A stretch of 64,000 bases of DNA, taken from Clarkia xantiana subsp. parviflora (Eukaryota; Streptophyta; Magnoliopsida; Myrtales; Onagraceae). A program made the translations under genes and the position numbers. The notes under the pieces were generated by a model. It was given only the letters and a program-made list of their open reading frames with translations. It had not been told where the DNA came from and ran no database searches. Shown here in pieces: positions 1-11,062 of this stretch (its first letter is position 1; every line of letters begins with the position of its first letter). The DNA lies in assembly GCA_036873135.1 (NCBI GenBank), contig JAPTYO010000011.1, positions 8,919,071-8,983,070 on the forward strand, read 5' to 3'.

Positions 1-139
1 ACCCACCCAAGGCACCCCACATGTACAGAAAACATGAGCACTCTTAAAAGAGTAGGTTTTCCTTCAAAGGCATTTTCCAATGAATGTGGTGATATAATCA
101 TGATGTTATCCTTACACAGATATGACTTCAAGTCAACAA

Positions 140-660
140 CAGTCTCGACGCCCCCAAGAGCGCATCTTGAGAGTAGTATTCATACTACGGCCTTCGACGC
201 CCCCAAGAGCGTATCTTGAGAGTAGTATTCATACTACGACCTTCGACGCCCTCAAGAGCGTATTTTGAGAGTAGTAATCATACTACGACCCTCGACGCCC
301 CCAAGAGCGTATCTTGAGAGTGGTTTCCAAAAACCACGAACTTCGACGCCCCCAAGAGCGTATCTTGAGAGTAGTGTTCATACTACGAACTTCGACGCCC
401 CCAAGAGCGTATCTTGAGAGTAGTTATTACACTACGACCTTCGACGCACCAAGAGCGTATCTTGATAGTGGTTTCCAAAAACTACGAATTTCGACGCCCC
501 CAGGAGCGTATCTTGAGGTAGATTTGCAACCTACCAGATTCGACGCCACCAAGAGCGTATCTTGAGGTAGAAAAAACACTACCAGATTCGACGCCCCCAA
601 GAGCGTATCTTGAGGTAGATTTCAAACTACCAGCTTCGACGCCCACCAGGAGCGTATCTT
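140..660. repeat. Minisatellite, about 50-bp unit, about 10 copies
   Basis: Tandem units of about 48-52 bp share the core TTCGACGCCCCCAAGAGCG followed by TATCTTGAGAGTAGT and a variable tail. Copies diverge by a few bases and short indels. The array lies in the 3' part of Tat-1, upstream (in element sense) of the antisense gene. ORFs through it arise from the repeat and are not genes. Confidence 0.9.
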
Positions 661-972
661 TGGTCTAACCTGAGCCCTCCGGGAGCCTATCCTGTGAAAC
701 GTTAAGCGCCCTCCGGGAGCCTGTCTCGTGAACAGTTATCGACACCAACCAAGTGTATATCTCTGGCCTAACCTGTGCCCTCCGGGAGCCTATCCTGTGA
801 AACGTTAAGTGCCCTCCGAGAGCCTGTCTCGCGAATAGTTTCGACGCCAACCAAGAGCGTATCTTTGGTTTAACCTGTGCCCTCCTGGAGCCTATCCTGT
901 GAAACGTTAAGTGCCCTCCGAGAGCCTGTCTCGTGATCAGATTCGACGCCCACCAAGAGCGTATCTTTGGTC
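661..972. repeat. Second minisatellite, about 105-bp unit, three copies
   Basis: Directly joined to the 50-bp array. Each unit contains GCCCTCCGGGAGCCTATCC and GAAACGTTAAG, then a second GCCCTCCGAGAGCCTGTCTCG and a TTCGACGCC core like that of the first array, so the longer unit appears to have grown from the shorter one plus inserted sequence. Confidence 0.85.
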
Positions 973-1343
973 TAGCAGTACCATCTATACCATTTAAAGG
1001 GTATCAGAAGAGATCATGACACCATGCTAAGAAGGATCCAGTGAGAAAGTAATCTCAAAGTAAAGTTATATGAAGAACACATATTGTTTTTTCTTGATGA
1101 AATAGCAGGTATGACATGAAGGAAAACACGAAAGAAGGATAAGTAAAGGAAACACATCAAGAGAAGAGTCCATAACCAAAGGGATACATACAAAAGCATG
1201 AGAAGCATGAACCACGTAGTCAACAACACAATGCGGCAAAGGAAAGTAACAACAAACACCACCACAATCTCAAAAGACACTCAACCCATTAAAGGGGAGA
1301 AGGAGTGCATTTATATATACAAAGATAACATGATGTAAACACA

Positions 1344-3643
1344 TCAATCAGAACCTTCGGGAGAGTCACCCTCACCCCCTGAAGCTGAACCACCGGCAGA
1401 GATGGATGAAGAGGAGGAGTCTGAGGTACCAATCTCCACTGGTGTAGCATCCACCTGGGCAGGAGCAGGCTCGTCTGCAACAGCAGCCTGACCCCTCAGA
1501 ACAGCCATGTAGCCAGTGGCGTATGGCCCGAAGTCACCAAGGTCACCAACTGGGAACTGAGGATCAATACGGAAAATGTGATCAACCAGATACTCACCAA
1601 ACTGGTTCATCTCCTGAGTGAGACGCGCGCTATAATCGGCAGTAAAGGCAGAGGAAGCCTTGTACTCAGACACTGCGACGGTCCTCTCCTCTGCCCGACA
1701 CTTAGCCTCCAATTTCCGCAACTCCTCAGAATGGAGCGACGCTGCAACCTCAGCTTCCCGGCGTAAACTGCCCACAGTAGTCTCAAGCAAGGACACTTGG
1801 TCCCGGAGCTCCTGCATCCTCAAATCAGATAAACGCGCCTTCTCAGCAGCAGTGGCGAGCTCCACCTTGAGAGAGACCTGGCTGTCCTCAAGGGTCTTCT
1901 TCTCGTCAGATAACTCGAGCACGAGCGAGGACATGTTCACCATGTCAGACATACCCTAACAATTCAAACAAGGGATGAGTAACCGAAAGACAGTCATTAT
2001 GAAAGTAATAAGAGGAAAGCAAGGAACAACTCACAGGTGCATAACGAGAAAGTACACCCTGAACAAAGCGCCGAGTCTCACCAGGAGACTTGGGCGGAGC
2101 AACACGATCGCCAGGGGGGATGGCGCCGCGGAGTACGCGGACGCCAACCTCAGGAGTCCGCAAAGAGGAGGTGCTATCGAGGTGGAACTCCTTCAGACCA
2201 GCGAAAGGAGTCCACTCAGACCCAATAACATCTTCATCAGTAAGACGTGCGAAATCCTTCCGACTTAAAGTCGGAGGCCCACCTACACAAGCGAAGCAAG
2301 TCAAAGGAAAATATAAACATAGAAGGATCAGTAACAAGGTAGAGATCATACCTGAGGACCGTGCCCTCGGCTGGGGGGCAGGGGAACCACCGCCAACAGG
2401 TCGCTTCCCTTTGTCAGCCAGGGAAGGCACCTCTTCGACCACCATCTCCTTATCACGAGATAGGGTCGGAGGACGAGCAGTAGGCAAAGCAGGATCCGCA
2501 GCTTTCTTCCTCTTAGCAGCCGAGGCCCCGGCCTCAGAATCAGATCTCCGCGGCTTGGACTTGGAAGGTCCAGAGTCTCTGCCTACGGAGACGACCCTCT
2601 CGGTCACCAAGGGGGAGTGCCCTAGCAATGTAAGAAAAACAAGATAAGGAAAACACAAGCTATACCATAGAGAAGCAAATAGAAAGAAGCATACCAGAGG
2701 CCCCAGCCTTCTTCCCAGGCATGGGGGATTTCTTCAGAGTGGAACTAGAAGGAGCCTTCCTCTTGCTCAGATCAACAGGGGCTCCCTGCACGTTATAGGT
2801 TTTTCCATGAAACCAACCTACAAAGGAAGAGCAGAAGGTAAATAAAGATGGGAAGACCAAGTGACATACCGAACCCCCGGAGTCAGGAGTCAAACTGATC
2901 CCGGCCTCGTAAAGATCCGTCTCAGTCACTAAGGATACGGGGCAGTATGACCGGGTCCTGTTGCTCTCATGAATGATCTTCATAGTCTCTAAATCAACTG
3001 AAGAGAACTCCCCGAAAGCAGGCCAACCATCGGACCGATCCTCATTCAAGACCGACCAAGTGACGTATCGATCCGTAATGAAGAAGTAATGCTTAGCCCA
3101 GTGACTGGCCGAGTTGTCACTCCGGGCCACGAAACGGAGAGAGGTATCCCACTCGACCCCACTCAACCCGAAATCAGCAAATCGGGGATCCTTGAAGGTC
3201 GGATGGCGAGTTACGAAACTCGCAAACCCCACCTTCGTCTGGTATTGGAACCGATAGAAACATCGGAACAGAACGAGGGAGTACTTCCAGGAGTACCAAT
3301 GGCACAGCACCCGGAAGCCCACCCAGACACGAAGGGCACTGGGGGCAAGGTTCACAGGAGAAATCCTGAAGAACCTGCTCAACTCTATGAGGTCATCACA
3401 GTAAGGCAACCTCAACCCAAATCGAATCTGGGAGGGGTACACGGCGACCTTCCCTCTAGGAGGCTCCGTCACCGTCTCGCGAGTATTCCCCAAGGAGGGG
3501 AGAAAAGGATACAGAGGCTCATCTAGGGGACAGATATCTCCTAGGGTAACATGCTCATTGTTATCGGACCTAGTGAGATGGTTCTCCGACAGGGTAGCGA
3601 GACCTAAGGCAAAGGTAGCAGGAAATCCCAAAGTTCGAATCAA
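1344..3643 (-). CDS. Antisense Tat gene: putative gypsy-type (Transposase_28-like) and coiled-coil protein
   Basis: The gene is opposite to its host element. Approximate exons, from GT-AG signals and continuous reading, are 3643-2870, 2817-2695, 2621-2352, 2282-2035 and 1955-1344. The first exon encodes about 258 residues resembling the plant 'putative gypsy type transposon' domain (key stretch VYPSQIRFGLRLPYCDDLI, then a VGFRVLCHWY-like segment). The middle is basic and Ser/Pro-rich with nuclear-localisation-like KRKK. The last exon is a heptad-rich coiled coil (about residues 10-120 of that exon), then an acidic Ser/Gly tail. I see no stop inside the exons, but the first junction does not keep phase with the strongest splice sites, so either the model is imperfect or there is a 1-nt lesion. 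The start exon is not certain; it may lie near 3750. Function is unknown; such ORFs are typical of Tat elements. Confidence 0.6.
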
Positions 3644-3949
3644 GTTTCAACTAACACCCCAACGAAGATCACGACACTAAGCTAGCAATAGGAAAAGAAG
3701 TAATGCGACCAAAAAGGAAAAGAAAAGGAACTCACTCATCCTTCGGAGGATGCGACGCCTCTGTAGAGTTTGTGTGCGCGGACACCACCAGGAATATAGT
3801 ACCTGCCACGACACGACAAATATCAAGACAAGAAAAATTTCCGAAGAACCGGAAATACTCCGACACTCGACCGACAACAACAACCAAAGATTTGAAGACA
3901 CCCAGCAAAGATAGTCAACATGAGCCAAGGACACCACGACAACCAAATT

Positions 3950-5320
3950 GAATAATTTTATCCGAGCCTAAGGTCGAGTTTTGGGAAAAATTACCATTAT
4001 GCCCTCCAACGAAGATTAACACACCAACGGCGGTACGACATCAAATTCAAGACCGGGATAGTCCAATCGGACAAGAAACTATATCCGGACAACCGGCAAA
4101 TTTTTTTCCCAAATCCACAACTATCGACGGTTATCCACGGCAATCCCACTTTCAATCAAATTTCGGCAATCAAGCATCGGCAATCAAGTATCAACGATTC
4201 AAAAATCAACGTTTTATGCGGTAACGGAAAGGAAAAGAGCGGACCTTCGGAAAACCCGACCCGATGTGATAAACGGGTCCGGAATTCGAATTTCGAAGTC
4301 GGTCGGAATCAGCCCCTCGCCGGAGCCCCAATTCCGTCGTCGCCGGAGTCGCTCCCATTCGTCCTTTCGTCGCCGGAGTCCGCCCCAGATCACGCCGGAG
4401 CTCCCTGGTCCCGTCGTCGACAGTTCTGGCCGGACTTGGCGCTGCCGTCGTCGGAGGTGAACCCGCCGTTGAAGCCTCCCGACGCCGCTGCTCGTCTGGT
4501 CACCGCCCTCCGCCGGCCAAGCTCGTGCCGCGTCGCCTTCGTCCGTCAGCCGCTGGAAGTCACGCCGCCGTCTCGAGCTGCCGATCCACTAGCTGTCTTC
4601 GTCCCGCGCTGGTGGCCACCTCCCGCCGGAGCTGCTGGCCGGAATTTCGGGTCTCTCGCCGGAATTTTGGCCGGCCCTTACCTTGGGGGTGCTCTCAATT
4701 TCTTCTTGCTCTCCAAGGGTGAATAAAGAGGGAAGATGGTGGCTATGGTGACTCACTAAGGTATTTTTCTAACTCCCCTCTATATTGAAAGGATGATAGG
4801 GTTTTTTAAAGGGGTTTTAATCACCACCCTCCATCTATCTTTAAATGAGATCTAAGGGCCAAGGAAAAACCATCATTTTTATCCCTTTCAACTATGGCTA
4901 AGTATATCTCCATACTTAGAAAAACTATCAAGTTAGGTTTATTCTTGAACATTTCATACTTAGGAAAATTTTTTGGTCAAAATTAAATTTTTCCTCACTT
5001 AGGTAGAATCCCGGCACGAATTTGAAGCGTAAGTTACTTAGTTGCATTTGTATTGCGCCCTTATGCGAGTGTGAATTTTTTAAGTATACGCCAGTAGCAA
5101 AGATAGATTTATTACTCCCACCTCAGACGGACGCGTGCTTAGGCACACGTCCGCGCTACTCTAACGTTTACAACTCCTCTATCTCATAAGGCAGGGGGCA
5201 GGGTCGGAGACACGCATCCATGGGTAAACAAACATTCAGACGAAAGGTAAAACCCCGGTTTCAAATTGCGCGTATCATACCATCCTGAAATAGAGTCAAT
5301 CAAGGGTTAAGCCATTGGTT
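3950..5320. other. Tat-1 non-coding stretch between antisense gene and PPT
   Basis: At 4266-4730 the sequence is GC-rich, full of CGCCGGAG-type repeats, and has open frames on the + strand that look compositional. It probably includes the leader and promoter of the antisense gene. From 4740 to 5320 it is AT-richer and I see no gene. Confidence 0.4.
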
Positions 5321-5334
5321 GACTCGGGGGCATG

Positions 5335-6205
5335 TGATGGATATACGCCCAATTTGAACCCGTTGACTTCCGAACCGTTGTATTTTTATCATCCCATTAA
5401 CGATTGCAAATCGAAAATTCAACCCGGACACTTCGCGAGAACATCAACGGCTCGGACGAGGCCGAAGCGCTCGTCCGGCCAAGGCCGAAGCGCTCGTCCG
5501 GCCAAGGCCGAAGCGCTCGTCCGGCCAAGGCCGAAGCGCTCGTCCGGCCAAGGTAAACTCACCTAGGTGAGGTTGGGTGGCCACACCCGACCTCCCCTAG
5601 GGGAGATCGGGTGGACCAACCCGATCTCCCCTAGGGGAGATCGGGTGGACCAACCCGATCTCTCCTAGGAGGGATGGGGTTGGCCAACCCCATCCTCCCT
5701 AGGAGGGGTTGGGTGCCCTCACCCAACCCCTACCCTTGGGGGTCGGATTTCTCCTCCCCCAAGGGCCCCGGCACCATTTTCGGACTCCCACACTCGGTTC
5801 ACTCCGCCTACCTTCTCCGTATCCTAAGGCCTTAATTATGTGCTTAAATGTTAATTAACTGTGTTTTAGGGCTAACGATGTCATTAAGCCACCTTAATGA
5901 CACCGTTGCCTATAAATACCCCACCTTCACAATTCATTTACACATCTTGGCAATTTGGATTATTTTGCTCTGACATCTCTCTAGTTTATCTCTCTAAAAA
6001 CGATACTGACTTAGGCATCGGAGAGGGTTCACCAGGCACCACCCCCCCTCTCTGTGTCTGGTACTGCCCCTTCTGCAGGAAGGAAGGAAGGAAAGAAGGA
6101 CGCAAGGCAAGGCAGAGCAACCCGAAGACATCAGATCATCTACATCTCCAGTGAGGAACGGGATTTGAGCCGATCATCCTTTGACCCAAATCCCGGAACC
6201 TAACA
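5335..6205 (+). repeat. 3' LTR of Tat-1
   Basis: The LTR begins TGATGGATATACGCC just after a PPT and ends in CCTAACA; a start at 5333 (TGTG) is also possible. U3 holds four copies of a 23-bp unit around AAGCGCTCGTCCGGCC (5458-5552), then stacked palindromes (5575-5760). A TATA box (CCTATAAATACC) is near 5910. The R-U5 block with TTAGGCATCGGAGAGGGTT recurs in the LTRs at 39583, 40885, 57976 and 61934, so these form one family. Confidence 0.8.
5907..5916 (+). promoter_or_regulatory. LTR TATA box
   Basis: CTATAAATAC in the Tat-1 LTR, just upstream of the conserved R-U5 block; this is the expected Pol II promoter of the retroelement. Confidence 0.6.
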
Positions 6206-6239
6206 ATCCTCTTCAGTAGGAATATCTAAAAATTGCTGA

Positions 6240-7521
6240 AGAAGGGGAACTTGAGAAAAAGGAAAGTCGGGTTGGTAGGCTCTTAGATTAGCCACAATCT
6301 CTTTTAAAGAAGGAAATAGTAGGTCCGAGGCTGCGACAGTAATATCTTCCTCGAAAGCAGAGCTCACCTTGTAGTTTTCTACAACCTTGGCTTCTTACTT
6401 CTTTAAGCCTAATACCTCCTGTTGCAGCACATCAACCTTCTCACGGAGAATGATGTTTTCTACATTAAGAGCCTCCTTCTCCTTATCTTCCCCCTAGCAA
6501 ACTGCGGTATTCTTTGACCAATAAAAGGGCGCTTTGTAAAGATTCCTCGTTCTTTTGGAGCTCCTTCTGAAGGGTGGTCGACGTCTCTTTCGGCGTTTAA
6601 AATCCCTCCTTAAATAAGCATTTTCTTCCCTAAGAATCCGAACCAATCCCGTGGATTGTAACTCTTTTAAGAGATCAATCATCAAACGTGAAAATTGTAG
6701 AGAATCTCTGGAAGCCTGTTGGTAAGGATAAAACAAAGAAGAAGGTCGAATTACGGTGAACGAAGAATGATTTCAATAAATAGTAAAGAGTTGCACTCAC
6801 TTCAGCTTGTTTTAAGAGAAATAGGCGAGTAGCCTCCTTTACTTCCTCCGGGTTCACTCCCAGGCGAGGGCGATCTCGGGGAGGAATAGAAGCATTCAAC
6901 AAATGGAGAGCCAAATCAGAATTGACAATCGAATGCTCCTCTTTGAGAGGATATCCCTGTAAGGATTGAAGAGAATTCCAATCCTTAGAAAGACTCGTGG
7001 CTGGGTTCAACAACATATCCCAGTTAAAAGGGGGGACCTTCATAGTTTGGAGGATCACTGGAAGACGCCTCTTGACCCGGGGATGACTGAGTCGACATCT
7101 CAGCCCGAGGGGGAGACACTGGAGTTGAGGAAGAGGAAGAACTTCCGGCGTGTCTTCTTCTTCGCCAAAAACCCCCACCCCTGTCCCTACCAGAACGACG
7201 AGTGAAGCCTTTCGCCTTGTCTTTGGTTAGGGAAGAATTCGATGACGGTTGTTCAGCGGAAGGACTCGCCTCAATATCAATAGGGGTATGGATCGAAGCA
7301 CCACTGTTAACCGTTGGGTTGGGGGCAGAAGCGGCATTTGCCACATTCGCTAGATCAGGGGCAGAAGAAGTACCCGCCGTAGCCCGAAGATGGTTCCGAA
7401 GGATCATCTTGATAAAATTTGGAGAGAAAGATCCACGTTATGGAAAAATCTTCAACAAAGAAACAAGACGGCAAAAAGGGAAGATTCCTTCGGAAATACC
7501 TGAAGGAGGATAGTCAGCCAT
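6240..7521 (-). pseudogene. Antisense Tat-2 gene, interrupted by Tat-1 and frameshifted
   Basis: Read leftwards from an ATG at 7521 (MADYPPS, then a GTATTT donor). The next exon, near 7407, encodes a Ser/Ala-rich basic segment with the patch RRSGRDRGGG. A frameshift near 7040 precedes the part reading PPFNWDMLLNPATSLSKDW; a GTGAGT donor follows 'LLKQAE' near 6800. Downstream coiled-coil exons (LMIDLLKELQ, ILREENAYLRRDF) carry further frame breaks. The 3' end is cut at 6206 by Tat-1. It is homologous to 19273-19829 in Tat-3. Confidence 0.65.
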
Positions 7522-7624
7522 AATCCTCGTAGCTTACTGAAAGTTATTTGAAAATAATTCACTCAAAAGAATCAAACCAAGTTTCAAAGGAAAGAGCAGA
7601 AGTAGAAGAGAGATACAATGGTGA

Positions 7625-7632
7625 TATTTATA
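7625..7632 (-). promoter_or_regulatory. TATA box of the antisense gene in Tat-2
   Basis: On the - strand the sequence reads GGAGGCTATAAATATCACC, with TATAAATA about 100 nt upstream of the ATG at 7521. It lies between the antisense gene and the 3' LTR, so it looks like an internal promoter separate from the LTR promoter. Confidence 0.55.
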
Positions 7633-7948
7633 GCCTCCATCGGTGGAACAACTTCCTAAGGAAGCATTCCCAAGGTCAGCCGTTCATTGGTGCATTCACC
7701 GACGACCTGACCACCACCGTACACTTGTCCAGGAATTAGCAGGGTGACTCTCCAGCTTCTCTAGGAGCTCCCAACAGTCAGAATTGATAAACCAAGGGTC
7801 TCGCCTCGACTTGAGAAGGTCTCTTCAACTTCTACTGATCAAAGTTCCATAAGCTAACGGAATATTCTCGCCAAATATCAAAGGTTAATACTCGACTCAA
7901 GACTTCACCTTTATGAATAAAGTTGATGACTTAAGTCTCGGGGGCTAG

Positions 7949-8774
7949 TGTTTGGGTTATGATCAAACCCGATATTGTGAACGCTAAGTCGAGTATGTCT
8001 GGAAGGCTAGGAAGAGAAAGTCGTCGACCTTCCTTATCCGTCTTGATGAGATAAAGGTAAAAGGTCGACGACTACTTACGTGGAAGTCGACTTCTAAAAA
8101 GTACGACTAGTCGACCAGAAGATAATTGAACTACTTGAGGATCTAGCAAAGGAAGCTAATAGAATTCGACCACGGAAACTCCTGAGGAAACCCTTCCTCC
8201 GAAGGAAAGGGACAGGTGGCGACATACTTCGACCGCCTCCAAGAGGAAACCTTCATCCGAAGGTAAACACAGGTGGCGACCTGCTTCGACCGCCTCTGAG
8301 AAAAAACCTTCATCCGAAGGTAAACACAGGTGGCGGCCTACTTTGACCGCCTCTGAAGGAAAACCTTCATCCAAAGGTAAATACATGTGGCGACCTGCTT
8401 ACACCACCAAAGGAAAACCATCCTAGCTAAGTAAAGATGAGGTGGCGACCTGTTTGTCACCTGCTTGGCTGACTTTGAAGAGAAACTCTCCTAGGAGGGT
8501 AGCCGCCAATATAAGTCGGTAACATTTCCCTATAAATAGAGACTCTTTCTATTCATTTCAATAATCTGCTCTCAATATACTTTAGATTATCACTCTTGAA
8601 TCCTTTCCTAATTTAAGCTTCTGAGTGGAATCAGGGGCCATCCCCACCCCTTTTCAGGTTCTCGACCTTACAAAGCCTCCCGAAGGAAACTTAGTACCCG
8701 AGAGAGCTAAGTCCAAGGCGATACCTTGAAGTCCATTCCCTAAAGTTCAAGGCCACGTCACTTTGATCCCAATA
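7949..8774 (+). repeat. 3' LTR of Tat-2 (LTR family G)
   Basis: Begins TGTTTGGGTTATGATCAAAC directly after the PPT; the end near 8774 (GATCCCAATA) matches the GATCCCAACA end of the LTR at 10268-11028. U3 contains three to four degenerate ~60-bp repeats around AACCTTCATCCGAAGGTAAA and AGGTGGCGACCTGCTT. A TATA-like CTATAAATAG is at about 8532. Confidence 0.8.
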
Positions 8775-8837
8775 GTGGCTACCTTCTCGGGAGGGTTTCT
8801 GTCTGGAGTCAGTATATGCAAATGAAAAGCAGGTTGC

Positions 8838-9337
8838 CACCTCATCTTTCCTTAGCTAGGAAGATTTTCCTTTGGCGGCTGAAGCGGGTTGCCACCTGTA
8901 TTTTCCTTAACAGGAATGTTTCTTCTATCGAGTAGGTGGCAAGTAGGTCGCCACCTGTCCTTTCCTTAAGAGGGAAGGTTTGTTCTGTCGAGTAGGTGAC
9001 AAGTAGGTCACCACCTGTCCTTTCCTTAAGAGGAAGGTTTCCTCTGTCGAGTAGGTGACAAGTAGGTCAACACCTGTCCTTTCCTTAAGAGGAAGGTTTC
9101 TTCATAATAGTACTTGGTAGTCGACTCGACTTATATCTTGGGGAGAAGAGCTTTGAGTAGCCTCATCGCATTTCTTCGATAGTCGCCTTGAGAGTCGACT
9201 TCATGATGTAGAGTTGTCGACCATTTATCCTTGTCATGCTATTCTGAACACGAATGGTCGTCGACTTATTTTCTTGTTATCTCGACTTCGGTGTCTTCGA
9301 CTTGTCATCAGGCTATCTTTATAGTCGTAACCCAACA
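8838..9337 (-). repeat. Inverted, truncated family-G LTR
   Basis: This is the reverse complement of the U3 of the LTRs at 7949 and 10268: GGTTGCCACCTCATCTTTCC answers AAAGATGAGGTGGC. It ends at 9337 with CCCAACA, the reverse complement of the LTR start TGTTGGG. The U5 side is missing. Four degenerate ~60-bp repeats (AGTAGGTCACCACCTGTCC type) fill its centre. Confidence 0.75.
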
Positions 9338-10267
9338 GCGCCCGCTGAACGTTGACTCCCCATGTCCAATCAACCTGTTAAAATAAAGTAACCGCGCTGT
9401 ATCTTAGGTCCATTGTAAATTTTCAAATTGCCCAGTTCCCGTTTTAGGGATACTTCTCTAGGGAATCCGTACAAGTATTCACAACCTTTCAACCAATTGT
9501 CAGGTTTATGGCCACCTAGTGAATACGAGAGTCAGAAAATTTCAGGTGTACTTGACCATCCCCATTGCTCATACCCTTAGTCAAACCCAACTGGTTTCCA
9601 AGACGTGTCACTAGGCCTTTTTGTTCGGCACTGCACTCACACGCTGGGAGGCGAACATTGAGCCTGACCTTAGGTATGAGTTCTGAGTCCGTGATGATAC
9701 TTTGGATGCTCCTTCATATAGCATCCGGGATCAGTCACACGCTCTAGGTGAAGAAGCTTGTGCCCGTACGAATCTTGTGGATTCTATCTAGCACAACCGA
9801 GCATAACCCCGTGGTCGAACATGGCACGTGTAGTATGAAGCACGCGCTGATAGCATAACCTGAGTTTAGTCAGGAAGTTTGGGAAATGTCATATGCTATC
9901 GCAGATTTGTCTTCTGGCCCAAAATGTGATATTATTACGAACGTGGTTCGTAACGACGATCTGCAGAACTTTGATCATTGTCGTGTTACTCCAAAAACCA
10001 AATGATCGTTCTGCTTAACCAGGTTTGTCACTGTGGTTCTTAGCCAGTCTTGACTTAACAGAGAATCCCTTCTCCGTCAAGATGACCGAGCCTGTGTGAC
10101 GAGGTTTGGTTCACATTCGACATTATTTTACTACGGAGGTTGGCCCTCCTACGACTAGTTTATAGACCGTAAAATTCCGATGAATATTTAAACATTATGA
10201 CGTCGCAATAATCATAAACTCAAATTGCAATTTACTTCCATTATATTTCAAAAAGCGTCATCACGAC
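9338..10267 (-). mobile_element. Fragment of Copia-3 family (3' non-coding region)
   Basis: About 930 bp align in order with 20670-21600, the non-coding stretch between RNase H and the 3' LTR of Copia-3 (GCGCCCGCTGAACGTTGA; GGCCACCTAGTGAATACGAG; TAGTTTATAGACCGTAAAAT). No LTR remains. The two ends abut family-G LTRs, so the piece is a remnant cut or invaded by Tat elements. Confidence 0.75.
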
Positions 10268-11028
10268 TGTTGGGTTATGATTAAACACGATATTACGAGC
10301 ATTAAGTCGAGTACGTTTAAAAGGCGAGGAAGAGAGAGTCGTCGACCATTCTTATCCGTATTAACGAGATGAAGGTAAAAGGTCGACAATGGAATATCAG
10401 GAAGTCGACTTTCAAAGTACGACTGGCCGACCAAAAGGCAACTGAACTTGAGCCTCTAAGTAAGGAAGCCAGTCGAGTCGACTACAGAAGCTCTTATGGA
10501 AACCCTTCCTCTTAAGGAAAGGAACAGGTGGCAACCTGCTTCAGCCACCTTCAAGAGGAAACCTTCACCCAAAGGTAAAACACAGGTGGCGACCTGCTTC
10601 AGTCGCCTTCAAGAGGAAACCTCCATCCAAAGGTAAACGACAGGTGGCAACCTGTTTACACCGCCAGAAGAAAGCCTTCCCAGCTAAGTAAAGATGAGGT
10701 GGCGACCTACTTGTCACCTTCTTAGGCCGACTCTGAAGAGACCCTCCCAAGAGGGTAACCGCCACTAAAAGTCGGTAAGTTATCCCAATAAATAGGGATA
10801 CATTCTATTCATTTAATAAGCTTGCTTGATTACACTTCATATTACTACTCTTGAATCCCTTACTAATTTAAGCTTCGGAGTGGAATCAGGGGCCATCCCC
10901 ACCCCTTTTCAGGTTCTCGCCCTACAAAGCCTTGTGAAAGAAACTTAGTGTCCGAGAAAGCTAAGTCTGAGGCGATACTTTGAAGTCCATTCCCCGAAGT
11001 TCAAGGCCACGTCATTTTGATCCCAACA
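10268..11028 (+). repeat. 5' LTR of Tat-3 (family G)
   Basis: 761 bp, starting TGTTGGGTTATGATTAAAC and ending GATCCCAACA, followed at once by a PBS. It is colinear with 7949-8774 but lacks one U3 repeat. A TATA-like AATAAATAGG is near 10789. Confidence 0.85.
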
Positions 11029-11047
11029 TTTGGCGCCGTCTGTGGGA
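11029..11047 (+). other. Primer binding site of Tat-3
   Basis: TTTGGCGCCGTCTGTGGGA directly after the LTR end. This TGGCGCC-type PBS, followed by GTCTGTGGG, is characteristic of Tat-lineage Gypsy elements. Confidence 0.75.
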
Positions 11048-11062
11048 AACATATCAAAAAGT

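Larger units (their letters stand above)
1..6205 (+). mobile_element. Tat-1: right part of a Tat-like Ty3/Gypsy LTR retrotransposon
   Basis: The element enters from beyond the left edge. In order it shows two minisatellites, a multi-exon gene on the opposite strand, a GC-rich stretch, a polypurine tract (about 5321-5334, GACTCGGGGGCA type) and a 3' LTR. A pol-distal minisatellite, antisense ORF, PPT and LTR is the known layout of the 3' part of Tat-lineage elements. Sequence from 6206 on continues an antisense gene related to 19310 and following, so this element was inserted into a relative (Tat-2). Gag, pol and 5' LTR are not in the window. Confidence 0.75.
6206..8774 (+). mobile_element. 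Tat-2: right part of a second Tat-like Gypsy element
   Basis: It starts abruptly at the end of the Tat-1 LTR, inside the last exon of its antisense gene (compare 19310 and following). Then come the rest of the antisense gene, its promoter, a PPT (CTCGGGGGCTAG near 7938-7948) and a 3' LTR at 7949. The left part lies beyond Tat-1, outside the window. Confidence 0.75.

Noticed and set aside
140..660. Regular repeats that could be taken for a CRISPR array
   Set aside because: The repeats are contiguous with no unique spacers, in a plant retroelement; this is a minisatellite.
2090..2647. 185-codon + strand ORF opposite the Tat-1 antisense gene
   Set aside because: Shadow of the GC-rich antisense exons; no domain and no conserved counterpart.
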